Below are positions 19,912 to 29,169 of a stretch of 64,000 nucleotides of DNA, piece after piece; within the stretch, counting starts at the first letter, position 1; every line of letters starts with the position of its first letter. The stretch comes from Methanothermobacter wolfeii. GTDB taxonomy: Archaea > Methanobacteriota > Methanobacteria > Methanobacteriales > Methanothermobacteraceae. The position numbers and the translations under genes were made by a program. The notes beneath the pieces were generated by a model, which was not told the origin of the DNA, did not search any database, and saw only the letters and a program-made list of their open reading frames with translations. Where the stretch lies: contig NZ_CP104550.1 of assembly GCF_025397995.1 (NCBI RefSeq), positions 1,447,775-1,511,774 of the forward strand. Direction: 5' to 3'.

Positions 19912-20589
19912 TTGGATATAGGAGAAATTGTGAATGATGCCATAAGGTATCCCTCCAGTGACTGGAAGAAGGTGATAATACTTGGCCTTCTCTTTTTGAT
20001 CAGTTTTCTGATAATACCCATCTTCCTGGCCACTGGTTACGGGTTCAGGGCCCTTAAGGCATCAATAGCAGGTTTTGATGAGCTCCCTGAATTCGATGAA
20101 TGGGGAGAGATGTTTGTTGATGGACTCAAGGTATTCGTTGTGCAGATAGTCTACATGATTGTGCCAATGATAATAATAATTGCGGGTGTATTCGGTTCCC
20201 TTTCAATGGTATCACCGGACACCGGAATGATAACAAATCCCACAGCCTTCACAGGCCTCCTTGGCGGTACAATGATAATAGGCGTCATACTTGCAATAAT
20301 CCTTGGTCTTATAGAAACAATTGCAATTGCCCACATGGCCTACAATGACAGCGAACTTGGAGCAGCCTTCAGGTTCGGTGAAATCCTTGACGTCATATCC
20401 CAGATCGGATGGGTTGACTACATCATATGGTACATCGTTGTCGGGATAATAGCCGCTGTCATCGGATTCGTTGGAAGCTTTATCAGCGCCATCCCGGTTA
20501 TAGGTGCAATCATAGTGGTCCTCATAATAACTCCGTACATTGTACTGTTCTGGAACCGGGCCCTTGCACTCAGATACGCCTACGAATAA
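19912..20589 (+). CDS. DUF4013-like multi-pass membrane protein
   Basis: Six or so hydrophobic helices and a DELPEFDEWGEMFVDGLKVF motif are typical of DUF4013 proteins, common in Methanobacteriales and of unknown function. The start is TTG, chosen because GGAGGTG stands five bases before it; the product then opens MDIGEIVNDAIRYPSSDWKK. A TATA-like TTTATATATTTT (19869-19880) lies upstream. The SD sequence is part of a 10-bp palindrome CTCCGCGGAG (19894-19903), which could fold over the start region. Confidence 0.8.
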   Translation: MDIGEIVNDAIRYPSSDWKKVIILGLLFLISFLIIPIFLATGYGFRALKASIAGFDELPEFDEWGEMFVDGLKVFVVQIVYMIVPMIIIIAGVFGSLSMVSPDTGMITNPTAFTGLLGGTMIIGVILAIILGLIETIAIAHMAYNDSELGAAFRFGEILDVISQIGWVDYIIWYIVVGIIAAVIGFVGSFISAIPVIGAIIVVLIITPYIVLFWNRALALRYAYE

Positions 20590-20599
20590 TAACCCCCAA

Positions 20600-20613
20600 T
20601 TTTTTAATTTTTT
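20600..20613 (+). terminator. Double T-run terminator after the DUF4013 gene
   Basis: Two runs of six T separated by AA, ten bases after the stop codon. Archaeal RNA polymerase terminates at such T tracts. Confidence 0.55.
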
Positions 20614-20718
20614 CTAAACATTTATAAGGGAACAGACACCAAGCATATAAGAGTTAACATCTTCTTCTAAATCAGAATACACGAAATGACCTATCCTTTG
20701 AAAAAATTTATAATACAA

Positions 20719-20738
20719 ACAATACAAGTATACATTGT
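20719..20738. promoter_or_regulatory. Candidate operator of the Lrp-family gene
   Basis: ACAAT, ten bases, ATTGT: a 5-10-5 inverted repeat just downstream of the TATA-like TTTATAATA (20707-20715) and 15 bp before the ATG at 20754. Position and symmetry fit autoregulation by the Lrp protein. Confidence 0.4.
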
Positions 20739-20753
20739 TTAGTGGTGATTCCT

Positions 20754-21227
20754 ATGGATGATGAAGTCGTCAAAATTGATGATATTGACAGGAAAATAAT
20801 AGATCTGCTTAATGAGGATGGAAGGATGTCCTACAGGAACATCTCAAGGATACTTGATGTTTCGGTGGGGACCGTCCACAACAGGGTTGAAAAGCTCGTC
20901 CAGAAGGGTGTTATAAAGAAGTTCGTACCCATCATAGACCATTCAAAGCTCGGTTACAAGTTAACGGCCATAATCGGTGTTAAGGTTAAGGGCGGTGTCC
21001 TCAGAAACTGGGAGACAAGGACAGCCTACCACAAGAACGTCCTTGCAGTCTATGATGTTACAGGGGAATTCGATGCCATACTTATAGGGAAGTTCAAGGA
21101 CACCAGTGAACTTGACAGCTTCATAAAGGGCCTCCTCAGTGAGGGTGACGTCCAGAGGACCTACACCCAGACCGTCCTCAACATCGTGAAGGAGGATATG
21201 ACCTCCTCAAAGATGATAGGCGATTAG
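20754..21227 (+). CDS. Lrp/AsnC-family transcriptional regulator
   Basis: N-terminal winged helix-turn-helix (IDDIDRKIIDLLNEDGRMSY through SVGTVHNRVEKLVQKGVIKK) followed by a ligand-binding RAM-type domain (VKVKGGV, YDVTGEFDAILIGKF). Such proteins sense amino acids or related metabolites and bind as octamers. ATG 20754 has GGTGAT upstream; the frame begins at a GTG 12 bases earlier. The deacetylase gene follows after 33 bp and could be under the same promoter. Confidence 0.92.
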   Translation: MDDEVVKIDDIDRKIIDLLNEDGRMSYRNISRILDVSVGTVHNRVEKLVQKGVIKKFVPIIDHSKLGYKLTAIIGVKVKGGVLRNWETRTAYHKNVLAVYDVTGEFDAILIGKFKDTSELDSFIKGLLSEGDVQRTYTQTVLNIVKEDMTSSKMIGD

Positions 21228-21260
21228 TTATTTATCCCACAATGCAGATAATTATCTCTG

Positions 21261-22256
21261 ATGAAGATCATCCACTCAGCCACCTATGACCTCCACAACA
21301 GGGAGGATCACGTTGAAAACAGGGGGAGGACCCGCGCAATAATCGATGCCATAGGGGCCTCCGACCTGGAAGTCGAGTTCATGGAGCCGCGGATCGCCGG
21401 CATCCATGAGATCCAGATGGTCCACAGCAGCAGACACGTGGAGTACCTTGAGGTCTTCTCTGGTAGCGGTGGTGGCTGGCTTGACTACGACACCTACATG
21501 ACCCCCGACACCTTCAACGTTGCAAGACTCGCTGCAGGGGGCGCCATGGTGGCTGCAGAGGAGTCCCTCAATGGCGGGTGGTCATATTCTGTGGCAAGGC
21601 CACCCGGACACCATGCATGCTACGACCGCTCCATGGGGTTCTGCATATTCAACAACCTGGCAGTTGCCATTGAACACTGCCGCCAGAACCATGGAGTCTC
21701 AGGATTCCTTGTCCTTGACTTCGATGTCCACCATGGAAACGGGACCTCAAGCATATTCTACCATGACCCGGAGGTCATGTACATCTCAATACACCAGGAC
21801 CCCAGGACCCTCTTCCCAGGGACTGGATTCGTGGCTGAAACCGGTGAAGGTGCGGGCGAGGGCTTCAACCTTAACATCCCCGTGCCCCCAGGGTCAGGTA
21901 ACGATGAGTACATCTGGATACTTGGTGAAATCCTCCCCGAGGTCATCAGGAAAATCAGACCCCTGATGATATTCGTATCCGCGGGTTTTGATGCCCACAG
22001 GAGCGATCCTTTAGCCTCTGTGGAGGTTGATGAACTTTTCTTCTCATGGATCGGCTGGTTCCTTCACCGGACAGGAGCGCCTGGCGCCGTGGTCCTTGAG
22101 GGTGGCTATGATCCCGTGGCCCTTGGAAAATCAAATGTATCATTCCTGAGGGCCCTTGAAGGTGAGGAACCTGAAGGATACTCCACAGACCCCCAAGGAG
22201 TCCACGAGATATTCAGAGAACTGCAGGACACATTCTCACCCTTCTTCAGCTTCTAG
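21261..22256 (+). CDS. Histone deacetylase / acetylpolyamine amidohydrolase family protein
   Basis: Zinc-dependent deacetylase superfamily. Motifs RPPGHHA, LDFDVHHGNGTSS (metal ligands D and H), SAGFDAHRSDPLA and LEGGY are complete, so it should be active. In archaea the substrate may be acetylated polyamines or proteins such as Alba; not decidable here. It follows the Lrp gene by 33 bp. Confidence 0.88.
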   Translation: MKIIHSATYDLHNREDHVENRGRTRAIIDAIGASDLEVEFMEPRIAGIHEIQMVHSSRHVEYLEVFSGSGGGWLDYDTYMTPDTFNVARLAAGGAMVAAEESLNGGWSYSVARPPGHHACYDRSMGFCIFNNLAVAIEHCRQNHGVSGFLVLDFDVHHGNGTSSIFYHDPEVMYISIHQDPRTLFPGTGFVAETGEGAGEGFNLNIPVPPGSGNDEYIWILGEILPEVIRKIRPLMIFVSAGFDAHRSDPLASVEVDELFFSWIGWFLHRTGAPGAVVLEGGYDPVALGKSNVSFLRALEGEEPEGYSTDPQGVHEIFRELQDTFSPFFSF

Positions 22257-22280
22257 TTAAATTGATCTGTGGTGTCTTAT

Positions 22281-22949
22281 ATGGATAAAATTAGGTTCAA
22301 GCAGGCTGAAAAACTCATAAAAGAATCATGCAGAAACATTAAAAGAGTAATCACTCCTGGAGAGCCGGGTGACGGGACCATAAACACTGAAAAGTTCCAG
22401 GAAGCCATGAACATGCTGATTGAAGCCGAGGAATACATATACCTCAGCCTCCCATCACATGAGCTCAGGGGTGATGATGCTGCTGATTTCTGCCATAAAC
22501 TCCTATCTGCAAGGAATGCAATCGACCATATGCTTGCAGATTTCGGTGTCCTTGAAAGGGAGGATCCCTCTGAAAGGATACGGGAGATATCAGGGGGTAA
22601 ACTTATAATAGTCAACAACAGCTCAGTGAAGAAACTCCTTGTAAAGAGCGGTGCTGAAGCACAGAACATAATAGTTGCAGGCGCCCCCCTTTCAATTGAG
22701 GATATGCGCAGAATAAACCCCAAAATCCCTGAAGGAGCCCTTAAGGGTATAGAGAAGAAGATCGAACACCTCAAACATGATATAGAAAGAAAACTTGAAT
22801 CCCTTGAAAGGGTTATCGTCCTTGGTGAGGATGATAAGAGCACAAGACTCCTTGCAGAGAGGGCCGGGGAACTCTACGGTGCCGATGCAAGGTTAAGGGA
22901 AAACATCAAGGACTCAACCCCTGAGGAGATCCTGGAAATGCTCTCCTAG
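22281..22949 (+). CDS. Conserved archaeal protein, possibly DUF2100
   Basis: A 222-aa charged, mainly helical protein with a central [20 protein letters not shown] segment and a coiled-coil-like [20 protein letters not shown] stretch. I think it belongs to DUF2100, a family of methanogen proteins of unknown function, but am not certain. GGTG six bases before ATG 22281 decides the start; in-frame GTG codons lie just upstream. Confidence 0.65.
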   Translation: MDKIRFKQAEKLIKESCRNIKRVITPGEPGDGTINTEKFQEAMNMLIEAEEYIYLSLPSHELRGDDAADFCHKLLSARNAIDHMLADFGVLEREDPSERIREISGGKLIIVNNSSVKKLLVKSGAEAQNIIVAGAPLSIEDMRRINPKIPEGALKGIEKKIEHLKHDIERKLESLERVIVLGEDDKSTRLLAERAGELYGADARLRENIKDSTPEEILEMLS

Positions 22950-23074
22950 GTTCATGGTACGGTGCAGCCACGGATCCTGGAAATCCCCCCTTTCCATATC
23001 CTCTTCTATGGGATAACTGCACCTGATCTGATATTTAACAACCCCCCAGGGTATGGTAATACCCTCCGGACAAG

Positions 23075-23082
23075 TATATAAA
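23075..23082 (+). promoter_or_regulatory. TATA box of mptA
   Basis: TATATAAA about 70 bp before the TTG start of mptA; the gap also holds GGGGTG as ribosome binding site. Confidence 0.45.
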
Positions 23083-23147
23083 CAAGTTCCCACTATTATA
23101 CTTAAAACTGACTAACCATGGTCATTTATTATTATGGGGTGTAAAAT

Positions 23148-24101
23148 TTGGGCTTAGTTTGTTTTCCAGATACACAGGACAATATACCTAGCATCCCCGT
23201 TCACCTTACAAGGGTGGGTGTTACAGGTGTTAAGAAGCTCCTGAAGATAGAAAGGGATAATAGAAGACCCATAATCCTTCTACCAACATTTGATGCGTTC
23301 GTCGACCTTCCGAGCAGGCAGAGGGGGATTCACATGTCAAGGAACCCCGAGGCCATAAGCGATGTCCTCGAGGAGGTCGTTGAAAACAGTGCCCTTGAAC
23401 TGGAGTCACTCTGCGCAGAGATCGTCAACAGACTCCTCAATAAGCACAGGTACGCCCGTCGGGCTGAGGTCAGCATGAAGAGCGACTTCATGTTCATGAA
23501 GAAATCCCCTGTCACCGGAAGGAAGAGCCAGGAGATGACCAAGATCATGGCAGACGCCATCGGGTACCGTGATGATGACGGGATAATGATACGTAAGATG
23601 ATCGGTGCAGAGGTCGTCGGGATGACCGTATGCCCATGTGCACAGGAATCTGTCAAGGAAACCTCCAGGCAGAAGCTCATGGAGTTCCTTGATGAGGAAA
23701 CCGTTGAGAGGGTGCTTGACTGTGTCTCCTTCGCATCCCACAACCAGCGTGGCCGTGGAATGATCATGATAGAGGTCCCTGAGGATCAGACCATAAGGGC
23801 CGAGAACCTTATAAGGATCATAGAGGATTCCATGAGCTCACCGGTATATGAACTCCTCAAAAGATCGGATGAGAATGCTGTTGTTGTTAATGCCCATGAG
23901 AATCCCATGTTCGTTGAGGACTGTGTCCGTAACATGGTCCACAGGATAGTCAGTGAATACCCCCATCTGCCGGATGACACCATAGTAACCGTGAGGCAGA
24001 TAAATGAGGAGAGCATACACAGACACAATGCCTTCGCAGAGAAGGTCGCCACCATGGGAGAGCTCCGCTACGAGATAGAGGAACTCAACAACAGGAGTTG
24101 A
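23148..24101 (+). CDS. mptA: MptA, GTP cyclohydrolase IV
   Basis: First step of methanopterin synthesis: converts GTP to 7,8-dihydroneopterin 2',3'-cyclic phosphate with Fe(II). The family signature includes TVCPCAQES and SFASHNQRGRG; length (317 aa) is normal. The start is TTG at 23148, with GGGGTG upstream, and the product opens MGLVCFPDTQDNIPSIPVHL. Two small genes and cofG follow in the same direction with short gaps, so a cofactor operon is likely. Confidence 0.92.
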   Translation: MGLVCFPDTQDNIPSIPVHLTRVGVTGVKKLLKIERDNRRPIILLPTFDAFVDLPSRQRGIHMSRNPEAISDVLEEVVENSALELESLCAEIVNRLLNKHRYARRAEVSMKSDFMFMKKSPVTGRKSQEMTKIMADAIGYRDDDGIMIRKMIGAEVVGMTVCPCAQESVKETSRQKLMEFLDEETVERVLDCVSFASHNQRGRGMIMIEVPEDQTIRAENLIRIIEDSMSSPVYELLKRSDENAVVVNAHENPMFVEDCVRNMVHRIVSEYPHLPDDTIVTVRQINEESIHRHNAFAEKVATMGELRYEIEELNNRS

Positions 24102-24105
24102 TACC

Positions 24106-24546
24106 ATGATGAAGCTTCACAGAACAGCCGGAGAAATCATGGGCTACCTTGAAGCATTTGAGGGCTCAAGACCCGCCCTCAATGCCAGCGATATACTTAT
24201 CGTAAGGGGAATGTCCAGGAAACGAATAGGATCAGATAATATGGGTGAGGAACTGGACAGGCTCCTGGAACACCTTGATGCCACTGAAATAGATCTTTTC
24301 TCAGATGAAGGCGCTGCCCTCATCGGTTTAATGGATGAACAGATACGTTCATGTGTTGAGGTTGGAACCGAAACAGATATCGGGGGCATACACCGCCTGA
24401 AGGAGTCCCTTGAGGATATGAATTTCGCCGTGGAGTACCGTCTCTTCACCACCGGTGATACAGGGCTCTTTGTTGTTCTCTACAGGGACAGGAGCGGTGT
24501 GGGGCCCTGCTTCGTTGAGGTTGTGGTCTCGGATATAGGTGAATAA
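24106..24546 (+). CDS. Conserved methanogen protein, probably DUF2120
   Basis: A 146-aa protein opening MMKLHRTAGEIMGYLEAFEG, with a VRGMSRKRI motif; it resembles DUF2120, restricted to methanogens. No catalytic motif is seen. AGGAG precedes the ATG by eight bases, four bp after mptA, and cofG follows 13 bp later, so it is part of the mptA-cofG operon. Function unknown. Confidence 0.65.
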   Translation: MMKLHRTAGEIMGYLEAFEGSRPALNASDILIVRGMSRKRIGSDNMGEELDRLLEHLDATEIDLFSDEGAALIGLMDEQIRSCVEVGTETDIGGIHRLKESLEDMNFAVEYRLFTTGDTGLFVVLYRDRSGVGPCFVEVVVSDIGE

Positions 24547-24559
24547 TTAGGGTGCCTCC

Positions 24560-25633
24560 ATGGTCTTCTCAAAGGAAGAACTTGTGGGTCTGCTCTCAGC
24601 CGGGGGCTGCCATATCCTCGACCTCATGAAGAGGGCCTGCAGTCCGGGGAGGGTGACCTACTCAAGGAATATCTTCATACCCATCACCAGGGCATGCCGC
24701 AACAGGTGCGGTTACTGCACCTTCAGGTCCGACACCCCTGACCCCCCTTTAATGAGCCCTGAACTTATAATCCAGGAACTTAAAGGTGCCCGCAGAGCCG
24801 GATGCACCGAGGCCCTCTTCGCCTTCGGAGAGGAGGCCCACCAGTTCCCTGCTGTCAGGGAGGAGCTTGAAGGGATGGGTTTTAATGACATGGTGGACTA
24901 CACATGTCATGTCTGCAGGATGACCCTTGAGGAGACGGGTCTCCTGCCCCATACAAATATGGGGGTCCTGTCCTACAGGGACCTTAAAAGGCTGAGGGAG
25001 GTTAACGCCTCCATGGGCCTCATGCTTGAGTCATCAAGTCCCAGACTCATGTATACAGATGCCCACAGGGAAAGCCCCGGGAAGGACCCTGAACTGAGGC
25101 TCAGGACAATCAGGGATGCCGGTCGTCTCAGGATACCCTTCACCACAGGCATACTTGTGGGTATAGGTGAGACCGTTGAGGAGAGGGCCGACTCCCTCCT
25201 GGAGCTCAGGCGCATCCAGGACAGGTACGGGCATATACAGGAGATAATCATACAGAACTTCAGGTCAAAGGAGGGCATACCCATGGAGAACCATCCGGAG
25301 CCCCCACTCCTTGACATGGTAAGGATGGTTGCGGTTACAAGTCTCCTCTTCCCTGATGTGAGCGTCCAGGTCCCCCCCAACCTCAACAGGGAAACAGGGG
25401 AGGTGTTCCTCCTTGCAGGTGCAGATGACTGGGGGGGTGTTTCACCGGTGGGCAGGGACCATGTGAACCCTGAGGCTCCCTGGCCCGGCATTGAGGAGCT
25501 TAGAAGGGTTACCGAGTCGGCTGGCTTCGTCCTTGAGGAGAGGCTTCCAGTGTACAGGAGGTTCATCTCTGAGGAGTTCCTGAGCCCCCTTGTCCTTGAT
25601 AAGATAAATGAACTCTACAAGGACCTCATTTAG
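24560..25633 (+). CDS. cofG: CofG, FO synthase radical SAM subunit 1
   Basis: With CofH, joins a tyrosine-derived radical and a ribityl-diaminouracil to make FO, the chromophore of coenzyme F420. RACRNRCGYCTFR carries the CX3CX2C cluster ligands; ILVGIGETVEERA and the C-terminal NPEAPWPGIEELRRVT regions match CofG. GGGTG lies five bases before the ATG. It overlaps the convergent DUF429 gene by 8 bp at its 3' end. Confidence 0.92.
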   Translation: MVFSKEELVGLLSAGGCHILDLMKRACSPGRVTYSRNIFIPITRACRNRCGYCTFRSDTPDPPLMSPELIIQELKGARRAGCTEALFAFGEEAHQFPAVREELEGMGFNDMVDYTCHVCRMTLEETGLLPHTNMGVLSYRDLKRLREVNASMGLMLESSSPRLMYTDAHRESPGKDPELRLRTIRDAGRLRIPFTTGILVGIGETVEERADSLLELRRIQDRYGHIQEIIIQNFRSKEGIPMENHPEPPLLDMVRMVAVTSLLFPDVSVQVPPNLNRETGEVFLLAGADDWGGVSPVGRDHVNPEAPWPGIEELRRVTESAGFVLEERLPVYRRFISEEFLSPLVLDKINELYKDLI

Positions 25634-26240
25634 TGCCAGTGGATTGATCCCTGAAGATTACATCCTTAAGGCGTGCCTCCGGGGCGGGGAGGATTATTGT
25701 CCCCTCATCAGGGTCTCCAAGTTCAATATAACGGCCCCTCATGTAAAAGAGGGCCACTGCTGCGGCTATGAGCGCATCCATCCTGTGTCTGTTAAGTTCT
25801 CCAGGGTTAAATGTTTCCCTGAGTTCCCCTGTGATGTTCCGCATCCTCCTCACGGTTCCGGCGTGGGTTTCTATGACCTTCACCTCACCCTCAAGTCTTT
25901 TTCTGAGTTCAATTCCCCTGAGTGTGAGTTCCTTCATCCCCCTCCATGTGAGTGGCAGGACCCCTCCATACCTCCTGGCCTCCATGTCCGAGCGTCTGAA
26001 GTGGCCATACCTGCTGCATCCACAGTCCCTTTCAAGGCAGCACCTCCCCCATGGTAGTGAAAGGGGAGCGTCCACCGCCACCACCCCTGCGCCCATGACA
26101 GCATCGGTTATCTCATCCAATGTGAATAAACCAGATGTGTGGAGTTTCAGGCCTTCTATTACGGCAAATCCTGTTTCATTCTCTTCTCCTGCTGCAAGGT
26201 CAACCCCTGCAACCCTGAAGTCATCCACCGCTACAGCCAT
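25626..26240 (-). CDS. DUF429 family protein (predicted nuclease-like fold)
   Basis: Opens with FRVAGVDLAAGEENETGFAV and carries VVAVDAPLSLP and NRHRMDALIAAAVA, the three acidic blocks of DUF429, which has an RNase H-like fold. Activity is predicted, not shown. The promoter probably lies in the repeat at 26253-26278. Confidence 0.8.
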   Translation of the reverse strand: MAVAVDDFRVAGVDLAAGEENETGFAVIEGLKLHTSGLFTLDEITDAVMGAGVVAVDAPLSLPWGRCCLERDCGCSRYGHFRRSDMEARRYGGVLPLTWRGMKELTLRGIELRKRLEGEVKVIETHAGTVRRMRNITGELRETFNPGELNRHRMDALIAAAVALFYMRGRYIELGDPDEGTIILPAPEARLKDVIFRDQSTGTK

Positions 26241-26252
26241 CCTCCAGTCCCT

Positions 26253-26343
26253 CTGAAAATCATTATATGAACCTCATCTGTGCAGCTGTCCAAGCAGATG
26301 TGGCTACCGTGGCCCCCCTGAAAATCATTATATGAACCTCATC
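26253..26343 (-). repeat. Pair of 26-bp direct repeats carrying a TATA-like core
   Basis: Identical 26-bp segments at 26253-26278 and 26318-26343, 65 bp apart. Read on the minus strand each holds TTCATATAATG, a TATA-like core. The copy nearer the DUF429 gene is in promoter position; the other overlaps the last bases of the taw2-like gene. Probably a short duplication of a promoter. Confidence 0.6.
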
Positions 26344-27070
26344 CTATCCTGGCATCCAGGACCACATGCCAGACCCCAGGAGAGTACTTCTTGATGGTCC
26401 TCCTGTCCAATAGTTTAACCCTCCTTGGGTGCGCGGCCCTCTCTATCCTCCTCAGGGGCCTTGAAAATTTCATGGTCTCTGGCACCGTTTCATGGTAGTG
26501 TAAAACACCCCCATCAACCAGGCACTCCATGGCAGCCTCAAGGTAATGGTGGGTTGTGCCCACGTAGCCCATTATAACCCTGTCCACCTCCAGCTCCGGG
26601 GCCATCTCCCTGCAGTCCCCCAGGACGGGTTCCACCACATCCTCAACACCGTTAAGGACAATGTTATCCCTGAGGTACCTGAAGGATTCCGGGTTTATCT
26701 CTATGGAGTAGACCCTCAGGGGGTTTGCATGGACAGCCACTGGTATTGAGAAGTACCCTATCCCTGCAAACATGTCAACAACGGTCTCACCGTCCTCCAC
26801 GAGTTGGGGTATGCGGGCCCTTTCATTGATGTTCCCCCGCGACCACATAACCTTCGAGAGGTCAATCCTGAAAAGGCAGCCGTTCTCCCTGTGAAGGGTC
26901 TCGGTGCCGCTCCCTGCAAGTACACGCACCGTTGGCCTCCTCATGGGTCCCTGGATGCCATCTACACAGACAACGCTCCGGACACCCGGGATTTTAAGGA
27001 ACTTGGAAGGTTCATCCACTTCCCGGTTAACAACTACGATGTCACCTATCCTTGACCATTTCATGTTCAT
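26339..27070 (-). CDS. Taw2-like tRNA wybutosine-synthesis / Trm5-related methyltransferase-fold protein
   Basis: Class I SAM-fold protein with motif I VVDMFAGIGYFSIPVA and the Trm5/Taw2 signature around IEINPESFRYLRDNI. Where Trm5 methyltransferases have an NLP- or NPP-type catalytic motif, this one has VIMGYVGTTH, the pattern of Taw2, which transfers the aminocarboxypropyl group of SAM to the wyosine base at tRNA-Phe G37. The length of 243 aa also suits Taw2 rather than the longer Trm5. Confidence in the family is high, in the exact activity moderate. Confidence 0.75.
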   Translation of the reverse strand: MNMKWSRIGDIVVVNREVDEPSKFLKIPGVRSVVCVDGIQGPMRRPTVRVLAGSGTETLHRENGCLFRIDLSKVMWSRGNINERARIPQLVEDGETVVDMFAGIGYFSIPVAVHANPLRVYSIEINPESFRYLRDNIVLNGVEDVVEPVLGDCREMAPELEVDRVIMGYVGTTHHYLEAAMECLVDGGVLHYHETVPETMKFSRPLRRIERAAHPRRVKLLDRRTIKKYSPGVWHVVLDARIG

Positions 27071-27207
27071 CCACTTTTAAGCGTGATTTTGAAAAATGGA
27101 GGATATAGTTACTCTTTTGATTTAAATATTTAATGCCTTCTCTTGAAGGCAAAAAAAATATAATTAGGGTTATGCAGAGTAATTGTATAAATAAAAGGGG
27201 ATTCTTT

Positions 27208-28299
27208 ATGAGTAAGGTAAAAAGAGACGAGATACTGGGCATCCTGGATGGGTACGATAAGGAAGAGCTGACCATTGCAACACTTGGCAGCCACACCTCC
27301 ATGCACATCCTGCACGGAGCAAAAAAAGAGGGTTTCAGAACTGCTGTTGTCTGTGAAAAGGGACGTGAAGTACCATATCAGCGCTTCAGGGTTGCTGATG
27401 AATTCATAATGGTGGACAGGTTCAGCGACATAGTAAACGAGGACATACAGGAGAAACTGAGATCAATGAACAGCATAATAGTACCCCACGGGTCATTTGT
27501 AGCCTATGCGGGTCTTGATCACATTGAAAATGATTTCTATGTCCCCATGTTCGGTAACAGGGATATACTACGCTGGGAATCAGAAAGGGAACTTGAAAGA
27601 AAACTTCTTACAGAGGCTGAGATAAGGATACCTATGAAGTTTAAGGATCCCGAAGATATCGACAGGCCAGTTATGGTAAAATTCCCAGGCGCTAGGGGTG
27701 GTCGCGGTTACTTCGTGGCCTCAAGCACCGAGGAGTTCAATGAGAAGATCGACTCAATGATGGAAAGGGGCTGGATAACCGAGGACGACATCAAGGATGC
27801 CCACATCGAGGAGTATGTTTCAGGTACAAACTTCTGCATTCACTACTTCTACTCAATCATGAATGATGAAGTGGAACTCATGGGTATGGACAGCCGTTTC
27901 GAATCAAACATAGACGGCCTTGTCAGGATCCCGGCAAGGGACCAGCTTGAGATAAACCTTGACCCATCCTATGTGATAACAGGTAACCACCCGGTTGCAA
28001 TGAGGGAGTCACTGCTGCCCCAGGTATTTGACATGGGCGATAACATGGTTGAAGCAGCCGAAAAACTGGTGCCTCCAGGCATGAACGGTCCATTCTGTCT
28101 CCAGACAATGTGCACAGACAACCTTGAAATCGTGACCTTCGAGATAAGCGCACGGTCAGATGGAGGTACAAACACCTTCATGCATGGTTCAACCTACAGC
28201 TGCCTCCTCCATGGTGAAGGTATGAGTATGGGCCGGCGTGTTGCAAGGGAGATCAAGGTTGCCGCAGAGAATGACAAGCTCCCTGAAATCATAACCTGA
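27208..28299 (+). CDS. purP: PurP, formate-dependent FAICAR synthetase
   Basis: ATP-grasp enzyme that makes FAICAR from AICAR, formate and ATP, the archaeal route in purine synthesis. Recognised by [15 protein letters not shown] at the start, [14 protein letters not shown] in the ATP-grasp core and the C-terminal [20 protein letters not shown] 27208 with AGGGG upstream is preferred to the frame limit at 27133, whose extra 25 residues are A/T-rich leader. Confidence 0.92.
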   Translation: MSKVKRDEILGILDGYDKEELTIATLGSHTSMHILHGAKKEGFRTAVVCEKGREVPYQRFRVADEFIMVDRFSDIVNEDIQEKLRSMNSIIVPHGSFVAYAGLDHIENDFYVPMFGNRDILRWESERELERKLLTEAEIRIPMKFKDPEDIDRPVMVKFPGARGGRGYFVASSTEEFNEKIDSMMERGWITEDDIKDAHIEEYVSGTNFCIHYFYSIMNDEVELMGMDSRFESNIDGLVRIPARDQLEINLDPSYVITGNHPVAMRESLLPQVFDMGDNMVEAAEKLVPPGMNGPFCLQTMCTDNLEIVTFEISARSDGGTNTFMHGSTYSCLLHGEGMSMGRRVAREIKVAAENDKLPEIIT

Positions 28300-28306
28300 T
28301 TACCTA

Positions 28307-28314
28307 TTTTTTTT
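28307..28314 (+). terminator. T8 terminator after purP
   Basis: Eight T residues starting eight bases after the purP stop codon, a typical archaeal intrinsic terminator. Confidence 0.5.
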
Positions 28315-28394
28315 ACATCATCAAATCGCAAAGTTTAATAAGGACCTCTGCGTTATATTGATACCAGAAGTTTTAAAGTCCCTTAAAGGCAACC

Positions 28395-28403
28395 TTTTAT
28401 ATA
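28395..28403 (+). promoter_or_regulatory. TATA box of psmB
   Basis: TTTTATATA predicts transcription from about 28424, leaving a leader that contains GAGGTG just before the psmB ATG at 28466. Confidence 0.5.
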
Positions 28404-28465
28404 CAGGCCGGGGACAATTATAAAATAAGAACTGGTTTTTTATTATTTTTACTCGAGGTGTATTC

Positions 28466-29098
28466 ATGAACGATAAAAAGACACTGAAAGGCACTACAAC
28501 TGTTGGCATAACATGCAGGGATGGAGTTGTTTTTGCCACAGAAAGAAGGGCCAGCATGGGCAACCTCATAGCCCATAAAACCGCAGACAAAATTTTCAGG
28601 ATAGATGAACACATAGCGGCTACAATCGCAGGATCAGTGGCCGATGCCCAGAGCCTTATGAAGTACCTCAAGGCAGAGGCAGCCCTCTACAGGATGAGGA
28701 ATTCTGAAAGGATAAGCATAGAAGCAGCGGCTGCCCTTGCGTCCAACATACTGCACTCATCACGCTTCTATCCATTCATCGTCCAGACCCTCCTGGGAGG
28801 GGTTGATGACAAAGGAGCCAAGATATACTCCCTTGACCCATCAGGCGGCATGATACCCGATAAGTTCGTGTCAACAGGTTCAGGCTCACCCATCGCCTAC
28901 GGTGTCCTCGAGGACCGCTACACAGAAGACCTCTACGTTGATGAGGGAGTGGATATCGCAATAAGGGCCATCAAGTCTGCGATGGAAAGGGATACATACT
29001 CTGGAAACGGTATACTCGTGGCCACCGTGACAGAGGAGGAAGGCTTCAGGATGATCACTGAAGAGGAAATCCAGAAAAGGATTGAAGACCTCAACTGA
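28466..29098 (+). CDS. psmB: Proteasome beta subunit
   Basis: Catalytic subunit of the 20S proteasome. A nine-residue propeptide (MNDKKTLKG) precedes the active-site threonine T10 in TTTVGITCRDGVVFATERRA. The later DPSGG and STGSGSPIAYG motifs are present. Excellent ribosome binding site GAGGTG five bases before the ATG. Confidence 0.95.
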   Translation: MNDKKTLKGTTTVGITCRDGVVFATERRASMGNLIAHKTADKIFRIDEHIAATIAGSVADAQSLMKYLKAEAALYRMRNSERISIEAAAALASNILHSSRFYPFIVQTLLGGVDDKGAKIYSLDPSGGMIPDKFVSTGSGSPIAYGVLEDRYTEDLYVDEGVDIAIRAIKSAMERDTYSGNGILVATVTEEEGFRMITEEEIQKRIEDLN

Positions 29099-29169
29099 TT
29101 TTTCTTTATTTTCATACAATCAGTAAACAAGTCGTTTACTGACACCCCCTATTTTTTAGAAGTGATTTT

